Shown one piece after another: positions 1-7,723 of a stretch of 64,000 nucleotides of DNA; position 1 is the stretch's first letter; each line of letters begins with the position of its first letter. Made by a program: the position numbers and the translations under genes. A model generated the notes under the pieces. The model saw only the letters and a list, made by a program, of their open reading frames with translations. It did no database searches and was not told where the DNA came from. Source of the stretch: CAVWDU01 sp963840725 (GTDB taxonomy: Bacteria > Pseudomonadota > Gammaproteobacteria > Pseudomonadales > Halieaceae); NCBI GenBank assembly GCA_963840725.1, contig CAWIZY010000016.1:1510508-1574507 (forward strand). Direction: 5' to 3'.

Positions 1-1
1 C

Positions 2-277
2 TGGCAGCTCGGCAAACAAGATGAGGCTATCGTCATGCTGCAGAAAGCCATTGAGGCAGACCCGGGCAACGCGACCGCCTATGACCAGCTCGGCACAATC
101 CGCATTCAGCAGGGAAAGCTGGAGGAGGCCGCGTCCATTTATCGGGCCCTCGTTCGCAATCAGCCCAGCGCCGCCGCTCACCGGGAACTTGGCCAGGTGC
201 TTATGCGCCTCGGGCGCCTGGAAGAAGCCCAAAAGGAAATGGCAAAGGCGACTGCGCTCGAGCGCACAGCCGGTTAA
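2..277 (+). CDS. TPR-repeat protein, C-terminal fragment
   Basis: The reading frame is already open at the window edge, so only the last 91 residues are visible. They form two to three tetratricopeptide repeats: the pattern of small and large helix residues (A-x-D-P-G-N-A-x-A-Y-x-x-L-G, then A-A-H-R-E-L-G-x-V-L-x-R-L-G-R-L-E-E-A) is typical. TPRs are protein-interaction scaffolds. The rest of the protein is not in the window, so its role (secretion, sulfotransferase fusion, lipoprotein) cannot be told. The next gene is in the same direction 37 bp downstream and is functionally unrelated as far as can be seen. Confidence 0.8.
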   Translation, partial: WQLGKQDEAIVMLQKAIEADPGNATAYDQLGTIRIQQGKLEEAASIYRALVRNQPSAAAHRELGQVLMRLGRLEEAQKEMAKATALERTAG

Positions 278-314
278 AATTGACGTTTAACGTTAGCATT
301 CTGGAGACGATTCG

Positions 315-1328
315 ATGCGCGCATGGCACCTGACTTCCTTTGGACTGGCAAGGATGGAGCGGGTGGATATTCCACAGCCCGAACCCGGTGCCAATGAGGT
401 ACTTGTGCGTTTTGAGGCAGCTAGCGTCAATCCGCGGGATAGCCAGATTATAGCCGGGCAGCTTACGCCCAACGTGCCATTCCCACTGGTGCCCCTGTCT
501 GATGGCGCCGGCAGCGTCGTCGCGGTGGGTGAGGGCGTCACACGCTTCGCAGCTGGCGATCTTGTCGCCCCCAGCTTCTTCCCTGACTGGATAGAGGGCG
601 AAGCACTGTACGATGAGCGCAGCGTCTCTGGCGGCCTGGAAGCTCCGGGGGTACTGCGCGAATACGGCGTTTACCCGGAGTCCGCTCTGGTCAAAGGTGC
701 GGCGCATCTAAGCACAGCGGAGCTGGCCTGCTATCCCTGCGCCGGTTTGACTGCCTGGACTTCATTGGTGGAGAAGTCGGGGGTCGGGCCCGGCGACTGG
801 GTTTTGATCCTGGGCACGGGCGGGGTCGCCATGGCATCGCTGCAGCTTGCTCAGGCATTGGGCGCCCGGTCTATCGTGCTGTCGTCCAGCGATGAGCGCC
901 TCTCGGCTGCGCGGGAACTGGGTGCTGACGAAACCATTAATTACCGGCAGACGCCGGAGTGGGGCCCGGTGGCTCATGACATCGCTGGTCGCGGTGTGGA
1001 CGCGGTCATCGAGATCGGAGGCACCGGTACGCTGCCGCAATCCCTGGGCGCTATTCGCCACGGGGGCCATATTAATATTATTGGTTATATGGCGGGTGCG
1101 ACCATGGATACAACGGTGTTCCCGCTTATCATTCGTAACGCTAACCTGCACGGTATCGGGACCGGCCATCGCAAGGCGTTTGAGGCCATGATGGGGTTTG
1201 TAGAGGAGAAAGCATTGCGCCCGGTCATCAGTCGGCGCTATGCGTTCGGCGAAGCACCCCGCGCGTTAAGCGATCTGGACCGCGGCGGCTTCATCGGCAA
1301 GCTGGTAATCGATTACGCCCAGGAGTGA
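315..1328 (+). CDS. Zinc-independent MDR-family NAD(P)-dependent alcohol dehydrogenase/quinone reductase-like protein
   Basis: The 337-residue protein belongs to the medium-chain dehydrogenase/reductase superfamily. The N-terminal GroES-like domain (residues about 25-110) contains the SVNPRD and G-x-G-V-x-x-F-x-x-G-D turns. The Rossmann domain carries GTGGVA at 167-172, followed by the typical segment on A-R-x-L-G-A-D-E-x-I-N-Y. The catalytic zinc ligands (Cys/His near residues 40-65) and the four-cysteine structural zinc loop are absent, which places it with quinone oxidoreductase or enoyl-reductase-like members. It probably moves hydride between NAD(P)H and an unknown carbonyl or enone. The ATG has a GGAGA ribosome site 8 nt upstream. 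It converges on the GFA gene. The substrate cannot be predicted. Confidence 0.85.
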   Translation: MRAWHLTSFGLARMERVDIPQPEPGANEVLVRFEAASVNPRDSQIIAGQLTPNVPFPLVPLSDGAGSVVAVGEGVTRFAAGDLVAPSFFPDWIEGEALYDERSVSGGLEAPGVLREYGVYPESALVKGAAHLSTAELACYPCAGLTAWTSLVEKSGVGPGDWVLILGTGGVAMASLQLAQALGARSIVLSSSDERLSAARELGADETINYRQTPEWGPVAHDIAGRGVDAVIEIGGTGTLPQSLGAIRHGGHINIIGYMAGATMDTTVFPLIIRNANLHGIGTGHRKAFEAMMGFVEEKALRPVISRRYAFGEAPRALSDLDRGGFIGKLVIDYAQE

Positions 1329-1364
1329 ATACGGCCGGGTCGATAGAGCTGGGCACCCGGAGTC

Positions 1365-1937
1365 TTATCTTCTTCCGGCTGTGTCTCCGGCGCCAAGGGC
1401 CCGTTTGCGGGCGAGGCCTGCGTCGGACCAGACATCGCTGGAACGGTAGTAGCCGGTGAAAGTTTTTCCCTGAACGGTCAGCCAGGGTAGCTGGTGCGCT
1501 GTAAAAATATGGACATCTGGCGGCATGATGGCGGGGTCGTCCAATGTACCGACGCGAAGAAACGCCACTTTTTCGCCAATACCGGCGAAGGCGTAATGAC
1601 TCCAGAGCGCTGTGTGACACTCGCCACAACGTGCTACTCGCTGGCCCTTGCCAGAGGCCGTTGGGATTTGACAATGCGCGAGCTCACCCTGCGACAGGTC
1701 AATTCTGTCTCGCTCGATCACACCGTTAATTACAAAGGCCGAGCCAGTTTCGCGTTGACACCAACTGCAGTGACAGCAGTGAACAATCATGGCGGGGGCT
1801 CGCACCGTATAGCGCACAGCGCCGCAGCTGCAGCCTCCGTCCAGGATAGTTTCGGCGGGGGTTCGTTCCACAGGGGCACACTCGGTAGAGTCGCCCTCGA
1901 CAGCAGTACCGGCAGCAGTAAACGTTTGCGTACTCAT
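1365..1937 (-). CDS. GFA/CENP-V domain protein (glutathione-dependent formaldehyde-activating enzyme family)
   Basis: The 190-residue protein shows the GFA zinc pattern: a C-x-C pair (Cys36, Cys38), a cysteine cluster in HCCHCSWC (54-60) and a later C-x-x-C (Cys104, Cys107). In the founding member these residues bind zinc and promote S-hydroxymethylglutathione formation, although most family members have no proven reaction. The first 30 residues are polar and not part of the domain. It lies 63 bp downstream of the nitronate monooxygenase on the same strand, so the two may be cotranscribed. That would fit a small oxidative detoxification unit, but this is inference. Confidence 0.85.
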   Translation of the reverse strand: MSTQTFTAAGTAVEGDSTECAPVERTPAETILDGGCSCGAVRYTVRAPAMIVHCCHCSWCQRETGSAFVINGVIERDRIDLSQGELAHCQIPTASGKGQRVARCGECHTALWSHYAFAGIGEKVAFLRVGTLDDPAIMPPDVHIFTAHQLPWLTVQGKTFTGYYRSSDVWSDAGLARKRALGAGDTAGRR

Positions 1938-2000
1938 ACTCAGGCTCCAATAACAGGGTTGAACGGCAAGTCGGCCTCGCCCTAGTTTCTCTTGTATTGC

Positions 2001-2948
2001 TCAGGGAAGCTCGGCGCACAATTGCTCGACGATCTGCGCAGCGGGTAGAACGTCATTGATCTGACTGGCGCCCATGCCGGCGTAGAGCGCCATATTGAGC
2101 AGTTCGCCTTTGCTTGTGTCCACCGGCGAGGCAATGTGATACAGCGGCACTTCCCAGCCCGACGCCGTGGTGGCGACGACGCTGTTTTCTCCCGGCCTGT
2201 TGCCGGGTTGAGGGCAGCCTGCTGCTTCCCACCGATCCAGGGTGGCATTGCGCAATACCCGTGAGTTTGAATGGGGCCAGCCGCCGTCAAAGCAACACGT
2301 ATAGGCAGTGGCATCGCTGCCCGCGTCAATGATCGCCTGCTGGTAGGCAGGGTGTGCGCGGCTCTCAAGGGCATTAACAAAGCGCGTGCCCAGTGACGCG
2401 GCGGTTGCGCCGGCAGCAATCGTCAGGGCGACGTCCCGGGCGGTCGCCATCCCGCCCGCCGCAATGACTGGCAGGTCGGTGGCCGCGATGACTTGTTGCA
2501 GCAGCAGTGCCAGCCCCGTGGTGGACTGGACATGGCCGCCCGCCTCAAGCCCCTGGCAGACCAGAAAGTCGGCACCGGCGGCGAGCGCCTGCTGGGCTGC
2601 CGCGAGCGACCCAACCTGAATGCCCAGTGCGGCATCTGAGTTTTTAATCAGTTCAATCGCCCGGTCTGACATGCCCCAGGAGAGCACTACGGCAGGTAGG
2701 CCCGCTTCCAACGCTGCAACCAGGGCTACGGGTTCGAAAGAGAGGGCAAAATTGGCCGTGAAGTACCCGCGGGTGTTCTCGTTCATATACCGTACTATTT
2801 GTGCTGCTTCCCGAGGGCTGCTCCAGGTCAGTGCCAACGACCCGATGCCACCGGCGTTGGCGACCGCCAGGGCCAATTCGGTAGAACAGGCACTGCCGAT
2901 TGGTGCCTGCATAATCGGTCTTTCAAGCCTCTCGAAAAGCGTTGTCAT
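2001..2948 (-). CDS. Nitronate monooxygenase / 2-nitropropane dioxygenase family flavoprotein
   Basis: The 315-residue TIM-barrel FMN enzyme begins with the family signature at its N terminus (I-M-Q-A-P-I-G). It contains the CQGLEAGGH segment, whose His is the general base in characterised nitronate monooxygenases, and AAGGMATARDV, which holds the FMN phosphate. It would oxidise alkyl nitronates such as propionate-3-nitronate with O2. Some relatives are FabK-like enoyl reductases, so the activity is family-level only. The frame runs further upstream, but the ATG at 2948 is chosen because it begins exactly at the conserved core and follows a GGCGAG site. It is transcribed divergently from a LysR regulator, the classic arrangement for a LysR target. 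Confidence 0.88.
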   Translation of the reverse strand: MTTLFERLERPIMQAPIGSACSTELALAVANAGGIGSLALTWSSPREAAQIVRYMNENTRGYFTANFALSFEPVALVAALEAGLPAVVLSWGMSDRAIELIKNSDAALGIQVGSLAAAQQALAAGADFLVCQGLEAGGHVQSTTGLALLLQQVIAATDLPVIAAGGMATARDVALTIAAGATAASLGTRFVNALESRAHPAYQQAIIDAGSDATAYTCCFDGGWPHSNSRVLRNATLDRWEAAGCPQPGNRPGENSVVATTASGWEVPLYHIASPVDTSKGELLNMALYAGMGASQINDVLPAAQIVEQLCAELP

Positions 2949-2984
2949 CTTTTTCTCGCCTTTAATGTTGTTATGGTTGGCTGG

Positions 2985-3006
2985 TAGTTTAGGTACCCCT
3001 AAGCTA
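2985..3006. promoter_or_regulatory. Inverted repeat, candidate LysR operator
   Basis: This is an imperfect 22-bp palindrome of the form TAG-N-TTAGG-TACC-CCTAA-N-CTA. It contains the T-N11-A core expected for LysR-type binding sites (T at 2990, A at 3002). It sits in the 94-bp divergent space between the nitronate monooxygenase and LysR starts, where autoregulatory and activation sites usually lie. Binding is inferred. Confidence 0.5.
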
Positions 3007-3042
3007 TAAATAAAATTGTGTTTACCTATACAAGATATAAAA

Positions 3043-3945
3043 ATGAGCAATATCAGGAAAGTAGACCTGAACCTGTTGCGCGCGCTGAGTATTCTGTTGG
3101 AAGAGCGCAGTGTCTCGCGCAGTGCCAGACGGCTCAACCTCACCCAGCCGACGGTGAGCAATATGCTGGCTCGACTCCGGGAACTGTTCGCCGATCCCTT
3201 GTTTACCCGCACCCGGCATGGTTTGTTGCCCACCAGTCGGGCGCTGAGCCTGGAGCCAGAGCTAAGACATATCCTGGATTCGGTAGACGCACTGGTCGCT
3301 CCCCGGATTTTTGATCCGACGACGAGTGACGCGACCGTGACCCTGAGTTCCAATGACTACATGCAGTTTGTGCTGTTGCTACCCGCGATACTCACCATGG
3401 GAGAAAAAGCCCCGACTATGCGCTTTGCAGTGCGTCAGGCCGAGATCGAGGGTCTGGTCGATCTGATGGACCAAGGCTCAATCGATATCGCGCTGACTAT
3501 TCCTGAGTTTTCTGACGCGCGTTTGCGAACGCAGCACCTGTACAGCGAGCACTACGTGGTGGTGTTTCGAAAGGGACACCCATTGGCAACAGGGGGCATC
3601 AGCCTAAAAAAATTTCTGCACTATGATCATGCGATCGTGTCGCCTACTGCAGGCCATTTCCACGGGCCTACGGACGAGGCGCTGGCGGCCCGGGGTCTGC
3701 AGCGACGCGTGACTATGTCAGTCTCCAGTTTTTATTCGCTGATCGAGGTCGTGTCTGGCAGCGACCGTCTGGCCCTGATACCCAGCCGGCTCTACCAGCG
3801 GTTTTCTGACCGCCTCACTATGGCATTGCCCCCATTGGAGGTGCCGGGCTTTGAGGCAATTGCGGTCTGGAGTAGCAGAACACATGCTGACCCGGCGCGG
3901 CAGTGGGTTGTGAAACAGTTACAACAACAGGTGATGCTGAGTTAG
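3043..3945 (+). CDS. LysR family transcriptional regulator
   Basis: The 300-residue protein has an N-terminal winged helix-turn-helix (residues about 5-62, containing SVSRSARRLNLTQPTVSNML and FTRTRHGLLPT) and a periplasmic-binding-like effector domain. The K-V-D-L-N-L-L-R-A-L start and the PTSRAL segment resemble the NodD/NahR/LinR subgroup, which often controls aromatic or xenobiotic catabolism. An in-frame TTG at 3016 would add nine residues, but ATG 3043 begins where the family usually begins. The divergent nitronate monooxygenase-GFA pair is the probable target. The inducer is unknown. Confidence 0.9.
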   Translation: MSNIRKVDLNLLRALSILLEERSVSRSARRLNLTQPTVSNMLARLRELFADPLFTRTRHGLLPTSRALSLEPELRHILDSVDALVAPRIFDPTTSDATVTLSSNDYMQFVLLLPAILTMGEKAPTMRFAVRQAEIEGLVDLMDQGSIDIALTIPEFSDARLRTQHLYSEHYVVVFRKGHPLATGGISLKKFLHYDHAIVSPTAGHFHGPTDEALAARGLQRRVTMSVSSFYSLIEVVSGSDRLALIPSRLYQRFSDRLTMALPPLEVPGFEAIAVWSSRTHADPARQWVVKQLQQQVMLS

Positions 3946-3985
3946 CGGATTCACTGTTGCATCCGTATTCTGAACCTGGAGCATG

Positions 3986-4050
3986 AAAAGAACAGAACCC
4001 ACTGTGCAAAAGAACAGCACCCACGGTACAAAACAAAAGAACCCACTGTG
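3986..4050 (+). repeat. Three imperfect direct repeats of about 21 bp
   Basis: Copies begin at 3986, 4008 and 4035. The first two follow the pattern AAAAGAACAGMACCCACKGT; the third lacks the ACAG insertion. They end at the GTG start codon of the next gene. The 22-bp period between the first two copies is about two helical turns, which would suit tandem regulator sites, but a simple duplication is equally possible. Confidence 0.6.
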
Positions 4051-5220
4051 TCAGAACCAACCATTACAGGGCCAGGCGTGACAGAGCATAGCAGCACAGA
4101 GCCAACCGGGACGGGGCTGGACACGACCGCGCTACAACCGCTGGCACTGTACGGGTCGAACATCTCCTATTTTACCGGCAAGCTGGAGAACTACTTCCGG
4201 GTGCGAGGCATACCCTACCAGTTGCACAGTATGCAGCTCCCGGGCGCCTGGCGTCAGATGGAGAGAGACCTGGGTGTCAAGCAAATGCCCGCTCTCCAGT
4301 TGGGGGACGGCCGCTGGATGACCGACAGCACCAAGATCATCCAATGGTTTGAAGTGCAGTATCCCCGGAGTGGATTGATTCCCACCGACCCCCTGCAGGC
4401 CTTTATTGCCCTGTTGATCGAGGACTGGGCTGATGAATGGTGGTGGCGGCCGGCTATGCATTACCGCTGGTACTACCCGGAAAGTGCGCACCTGCAATCC
4501 CGCCACTTGGCAGATGAGCTGATGAGTGAGCAACCGGGCCCGGGCTGGCTGAAGCGTTATGCCTTGCGCCGCAGGCAACGGCAGAGCTACACCGCAGGTG
4601 ACGGGATCACCGCAGCGGCTGTGCCGGGTGTAGAGGCCGCCTTTGGCGATTTACTGGATCGGCTGCAGGCCATTTTTGCCCGGCGCTCATTCCTCTTTGG
4701 CAGCCGGCCGAGCCTGGCCGACATCGGCTTGTCGGGCCCGTTTTTTCGTCACTTCGCTCTGGACCCGGTGCCACTGGAAATCATCCGCCAGCGCGCCCCG
4801 GCGGTACTGGAATGGGTGGCGAGATTGTGGAATCACCGTCTCGATACCGACACCGAGTGGCTGCCCGGCATTCCCGATGACCTGGGTCCTCTGCTGGTTG
4901 ATATCGGCGCTAATTATTTGCCCTATCTCTGCGCTAACGTCGAGGCGGTGGCGGCGGGCCGCAAACGGTTTGATGTGGAAATCGGTGGCGTGGCCTATCG
5001 TGGTGCACGCTACTCACGCTACCGTGTCTGGTGCCTGCAGGAATTGCGTTCACACTTTGAGGCGCTACCTGAGAACGCGCGGGAGAATGCCCGCCAATTG
5101 CTCGAGAGGTATGCTTGCTGGGAGCCTCTCTGGCGCCATGAGCAACTGCCGCTGTTGCCTGGTCAGGAGGAGGGACTGCCGTTTCGGGGTAGCACCAAAA
5201 TGCTCGCGGTCAATGAGTAG
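4048..5220 (+). CDS. Glutathione S-transferase-like protein, two-domain
   Basis: The 390-residue protein has a thioredoxin-fold GST N-terminal domain (about residues 30-110: L-A-L-Y-G-S-N-I-S-Y-F-T-G-K, the cis-Pro region QMPALQLGDG and the TDSTKIIQW helix). A helical GST C-terminal domain follows, with S-L-A-D-I-G-L-S-G-P matching the conserved N-capping/hydrophobic staple region. It is much longer than a 200-220 residue GST; the last roughly 130 residues are extra. The first 30 residues are rich in Thr, Gly and Glu and probably disordered. The start is GTG, since no in-frame ATG lies nearby. The substrate is unknown. Confidence 0.75.
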   Translation: MSEPTITGPGVTEHSSTEPTGTGLDTTALQPLALYGSNISYFTGKLENYFRVRGIPYQLHSMQLPGAWRQMERDLGVKQMPALQLGDGRWMTDSTKIIQWFEVQYPRSGLIPTDPLQAFIALLIEDWADEWWWRPAMHYRWYYPESAHLQSRHLADELMSEQPGPGWLKRYALRRRQRQSYTAGDGITAAAVPGVEAAFGDLLDRLQAIFARRSFLFGSRPSLADIGLSGPFFRHFALDPVPLEIIRQRAPAVLEWVARLWNHRLDTDTEWLPGIPDDLGPLLVDIGANYLPYLCANVEAVAAGRKRFDVEIGGVAYRGARYSRYRVWCLQELRSHFEALPENARENARQLLERYACWEPLWRHEQLPLLPGQEEGLPFRGSTKMLAVNE

Positions 5221-5302
5221 GCAACGTAACGCTTGAGTGAGGTGAGCGCAGATGTCATCGCACAGCCCCCGCTTCGGGTCGTTGGCTGGACAGACAACCG
5301 AC

Positions 5303-5737
5303 TCAAGCGATTTGCATATCCTCCACCACCAGGGTGATGGATTCTTCCAGTAGCACATTGCTATCACCCACCAGCGGGCCAGTCTCCCACTTGCTCGGCC
5401 AGCAACCGAAGAGGTTCCAGCGCCTGACCTCGTTGCCGGCGTTGTCGTTGAGAATAATCGAGACATTGCGCCTGTCGTATTGTCCATCCCGCGCAGCCCG
5501 CCACCAGTCCTGTAAATCCTTGGTGACGATATAGCCCTTGGTCAGGGTGACGTCGCCAAAATGGGCTCGCCCTGGGCGTTTGCGGAGAAAAAGATCGTCG
5601 CCGTCCTGAAACTCCAGGACTTCGAGTTCCGCATTGAGGCCACTCACCGATTTGAATCTGCCGGCATTGACGCCGCTGATTTCCACCGAAAAATTGTAGG
5701 ACCCGAGGTGGTCCAGTTCCGCTCTGCGAGTAGGCAT
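5303..5737 (-). CDS. Phage tail-tube-like protein (T4 gp19 family), copy 1
   Basis: The 144-residue protein has the T4-gp19/tail-region fold signature seen in contractile phages and extracellular contractile injection systems. It shows an N-terminal strand with Y-N-F-S-V-E-I-S-G, then F-x-S-V-S-G-L, a central EFQDGDD-L-x-L-R-K-R-P-G-R motif, and a W-W-x-A-A-R-D-G-Q helix. Such proteins stack as hexameric rings to form the inner tube. It sits 28 bp downstream of a second copy on the same strand and shares that central motif. No sheath, baseplate, spike, ATPase or capsid gene is nearby. Its role in isolation is unknown. Confidence 0.82.
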   Translation of the reverse strand: MPTRRAELDHLGSYNFSVEISGVNAGRFKSVSGLNAELEVLEFQDGDDLFLRKRPGRAHFGDVTLTKGYIVTKDLQDWWRAARDGQYDRRNVSIILNDNAGNEVRRWNLFGCWPSKWETGPLVGDSNVLLEESITLVVEDMQIA

Positions 5738-5765
5738 CTGTCTCTCCCGACTATGAGGCTGTTGG

Positions 5766-6170
5766 TCAGCCGACGAATTCGGCGGATTCCACCGCCAGGA
5801 TAAAAGTTTCCAGCGCGACCAGACCGCTGCTCCGACTCTGGGCCGCTATTTCCCAGGACACAGGCCAGGCATCTATTTTCCAGCGCAGCAACGAGCGATT
5901 GCGGGCATCCAAAAAAGCGATGTCGACACCACGCCGTTCAACCTTGCCGGTGCTGGCGGCGTACCACCAACGATAGAAGTCTGCTGCGTCCAGCGCGCCG
6001 CGACGCAGGGTGATGTTGCCGAAGCTCACCCGCCCGGGACGTTTGCGCAACATCAAGTCATCGCCGTCCTGAAATTCCACCACTTCGATTGCGCCCGAAA
6101 GGCCTTCGATTTGATCGAAGACCGCCGTCCGAAAGCCCTCAATACTGACCTGGTAGCGCTCAGCCGACAT
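5766..6170 (-). CDS. Phage tail-tube-like protein (T4 gp19 family), copy 2
   Basis: The 134-residue paralogue of the preceding protein carries the same EFQDGDDLMLRKRPGR motif and a following F-G-x-I-T-L-R-R-G strand, but has a shorter N terminus. The frame is open further upstream to 6302. The ATG at 6170 is preferred because TAGGAGAG lies just ahead of it and family similarity begins there. The two copies are likely cotranscribed, with this one first. In contractile injection systems two or three gp19-like paralogues also occur side by side. No other parts of such a machine are visible. Confidence 0.82.
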   Translation of the reverse strand: MSAERYQVSIEGFRTAVFDQIEGLSGAIEVVEFQDGDDLMLRKRPGRVSFGNITLRRGALDAADFYRWWYAASTGKVERRGVDIAFLDARNRSLLRWKIDAWPVSWEIAAQSRSSGLVALETFILAVESAEFVG

Positions 6171-6444
6171 CGCTCTCCTACCGCGCGGGCTGCAGGCTTG
6201 CCTGCAGCTCCCTGTAGACCGTGACCAAACACGAAGTATAGGACACATTCGCAAGCTGTCATGGACACGGGTAGCGCGGGCACAATATCCCCAATCCTCC
6301 AAGCTCCGGGGATGCGTGTATTGTCAACGAAGGTGCACCAACGCCAGTTTGTGCAAAGTCCCCGGATCGTCTGTCCCCGAGGTGGGCGCAAGTGTGACCG
6401 GCCGTCGGTTTTTGAGCCTAAATTGTTAGCCTTCCAGCAGTCGC

Positions 6445-7629
6445 CTAAAGCTGCTGCCCGCAGCACCAACCGGAAGCCCAGGCCCACTGAAAGTTGTAGC
6501 CCCCCAGCCAGCCGGTCACATCCAGCGCTTCGCCTATGGCATACAGGCCGGGCAGCTGTTTAAGCTCGAAGGTTTTGGACGAGACGGCGTTGGTATCGAT
6601 ACCACCGAGCGTCACTTCTGCTGTCCGGTAGCCCTCCGTGCCATTGGGCTTGAACGCCCAGGCGTTCAGATGCTCTCCCAGCTCCCGCAACGTGGCGCCC
6701 GCAATATTGCCTATTTTGTCATCTTCAAACCAATCACCGTTTATTGCATCGACAAGGCGTCGAGGTAGAACCGACCGCAACACGCTCGACAGCTGCTGCC
6801 GTGGGTTCTGCTGTTGTGCAGTTTGCAGCCAGTCGCTGGCATCAAGGTCTGGCAGCAGATTGATCAGTACGGTACCGCCCTCGCGCCAGTAAGAGGACAC
6901 TTGCAGCATGGCGGGGCCGCTAAGGCCCCGATGGGTGAACAGCAGGTTTTCTCGAAAGCTCACGCCGTTAACCGTTGCCACGGTATCGACAGAGATTCCA
7001 GACAGCGCCGCGTAGCGTGATTTTTGTTCCGGTTTCCAGGTGAAAGGCACCAGCGCGGCCCGCGGTGGGACAATCGCCACGCCAAACTGCTCGGCCGTGC
7101 GGAAAGCCAGGTCGCTGGCTATTTTGGGTAGCGACAGGCCGCCAGAGGCAAGCACTACCTTGGGGGCCACATAGCGTGCAGCGCTGGTTTCCACGGTGAA
7201 ACCCAAGTCGTTCGAAGGTGCTATGGCAGTCACTTTGCTGTTCAGGCGAATGTCGACACCGGCCCACTCGCAGTGCTGCAACAGCATGGTGACGATGTCT
7301 TTGGCGCTGTGGTCACAAAACAGCTGACCGAGTTTTTTCTCGTGATAGTCAATGCCCGCCGCCTCCACCATGGCGATGAAGTCCTCCGGCTGATAACGCT
7401 TCATGGCAGAAACACAAAAGTGCGGGTTGCGGGACAGAAACTGTTCCCGGGGGTCAGACCAGCGATTGGTGAAGTTACAACGGCCGCCTCCCGATACCAG
7501 GATCTTCAGGCCCACCTTGGGGCCCATCTCCAGTACCTGTACCCGCAATCCGCGATACGCTGCGCTGATGGCGCACATAAGACCGCTGGCGCCGCCGCCA
7601 ACCACGATCACATCAGGCTTGCTGGTCAT
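6445..7629 (-). CDS. HI0933/BaiN-type NAD(P)/FAD-dependent oxidoreductase
   Basis: The 394-residue flavoprotein has an N-terminal dinucleotide motif (V-G-G-G-A-S-G-L-M, residues about 10-18). The family hallmarks follow: KILVSGGGRCNFTN near residue 43 and, at the C terminus, A-I-G-E-A-L-D-V-T-G-W-L-G-G-Y-N-F-Q-W-A. The family (YhiN, HI0933, annotated aminoacetone oxidase or BaiN) has FAD-bound structures but poorly defined substrates. Its start codon lies in a 13-bp tandem repeat that offers four ATG codons in different frames. It lies 94 bp downstream of oleD on the same strand and may be read through from the ole operon. Confidence 0.88.
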   Translation of the reverse strand: MTSKPDVIVVGGGASGLMCAISAAYRGLRVQVLEMGPKVGLKILVSGGGRCNFTNRWSDPREQFLSRNPHFCVSAMKRYQPEDFIAMVEAAGIDYHEKKLGQLFCDHSAKDIVTMLLQHCEWAGVDIRLNSKVTAIAPSNDLGFTVETSAARYVAPKVVLASGGLSLPKIASDLAFRTAEQFGVAIVPPRAALVPFTWKPEQKSRYAALSGISVDTVATVNGVSFRENLLFTHRGLSGPAMLQVSSYWREGGTVLINLLPDLDASDWLQTAQQQNPRQQLSSVLRSVLPRRLVDAINGDWFEDDKIGNIAGATLRELGEHLNAWAFKPNGTEGYRTAEVTLGGIDTNAVSSKTFELKQLPGLYAIGEALDVTGWLGGYNFQWAWASGWCCGQQL

Positions 7630-7668
7630 TCACAGGTGTCATTCACAGGGGTCATTCAGAGGGGTCAT
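7627..7668. repeat. 13-bp tandem repeat over the start of the HI0933-type gene
   Basis: On the minus strand the unit is of the form TGAATGACMCCTS. Its four ATGAC elements begin at 7668, 7655, 7642 and 7629, exactly 13 bp apart. The last ATG is the start codon of the flavoprotein gene. Because 13 is not divisible by three, the other ATGs are out of frame and each repeat closes with TGA overlapping the next ATG. Confidence 0.7.
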
Positions 7669-7723
7669 CCCGAGTTGTTGTGCAGCCGCTGCGTCGTTTA
7701 TGCGAGCGCGTATTTTAACATGG

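Noticed and set aside
5303..6170. Prophage
   Set aside because: Only two tube-like genes; no capsid, terminase, integrase or lysis genes around them.
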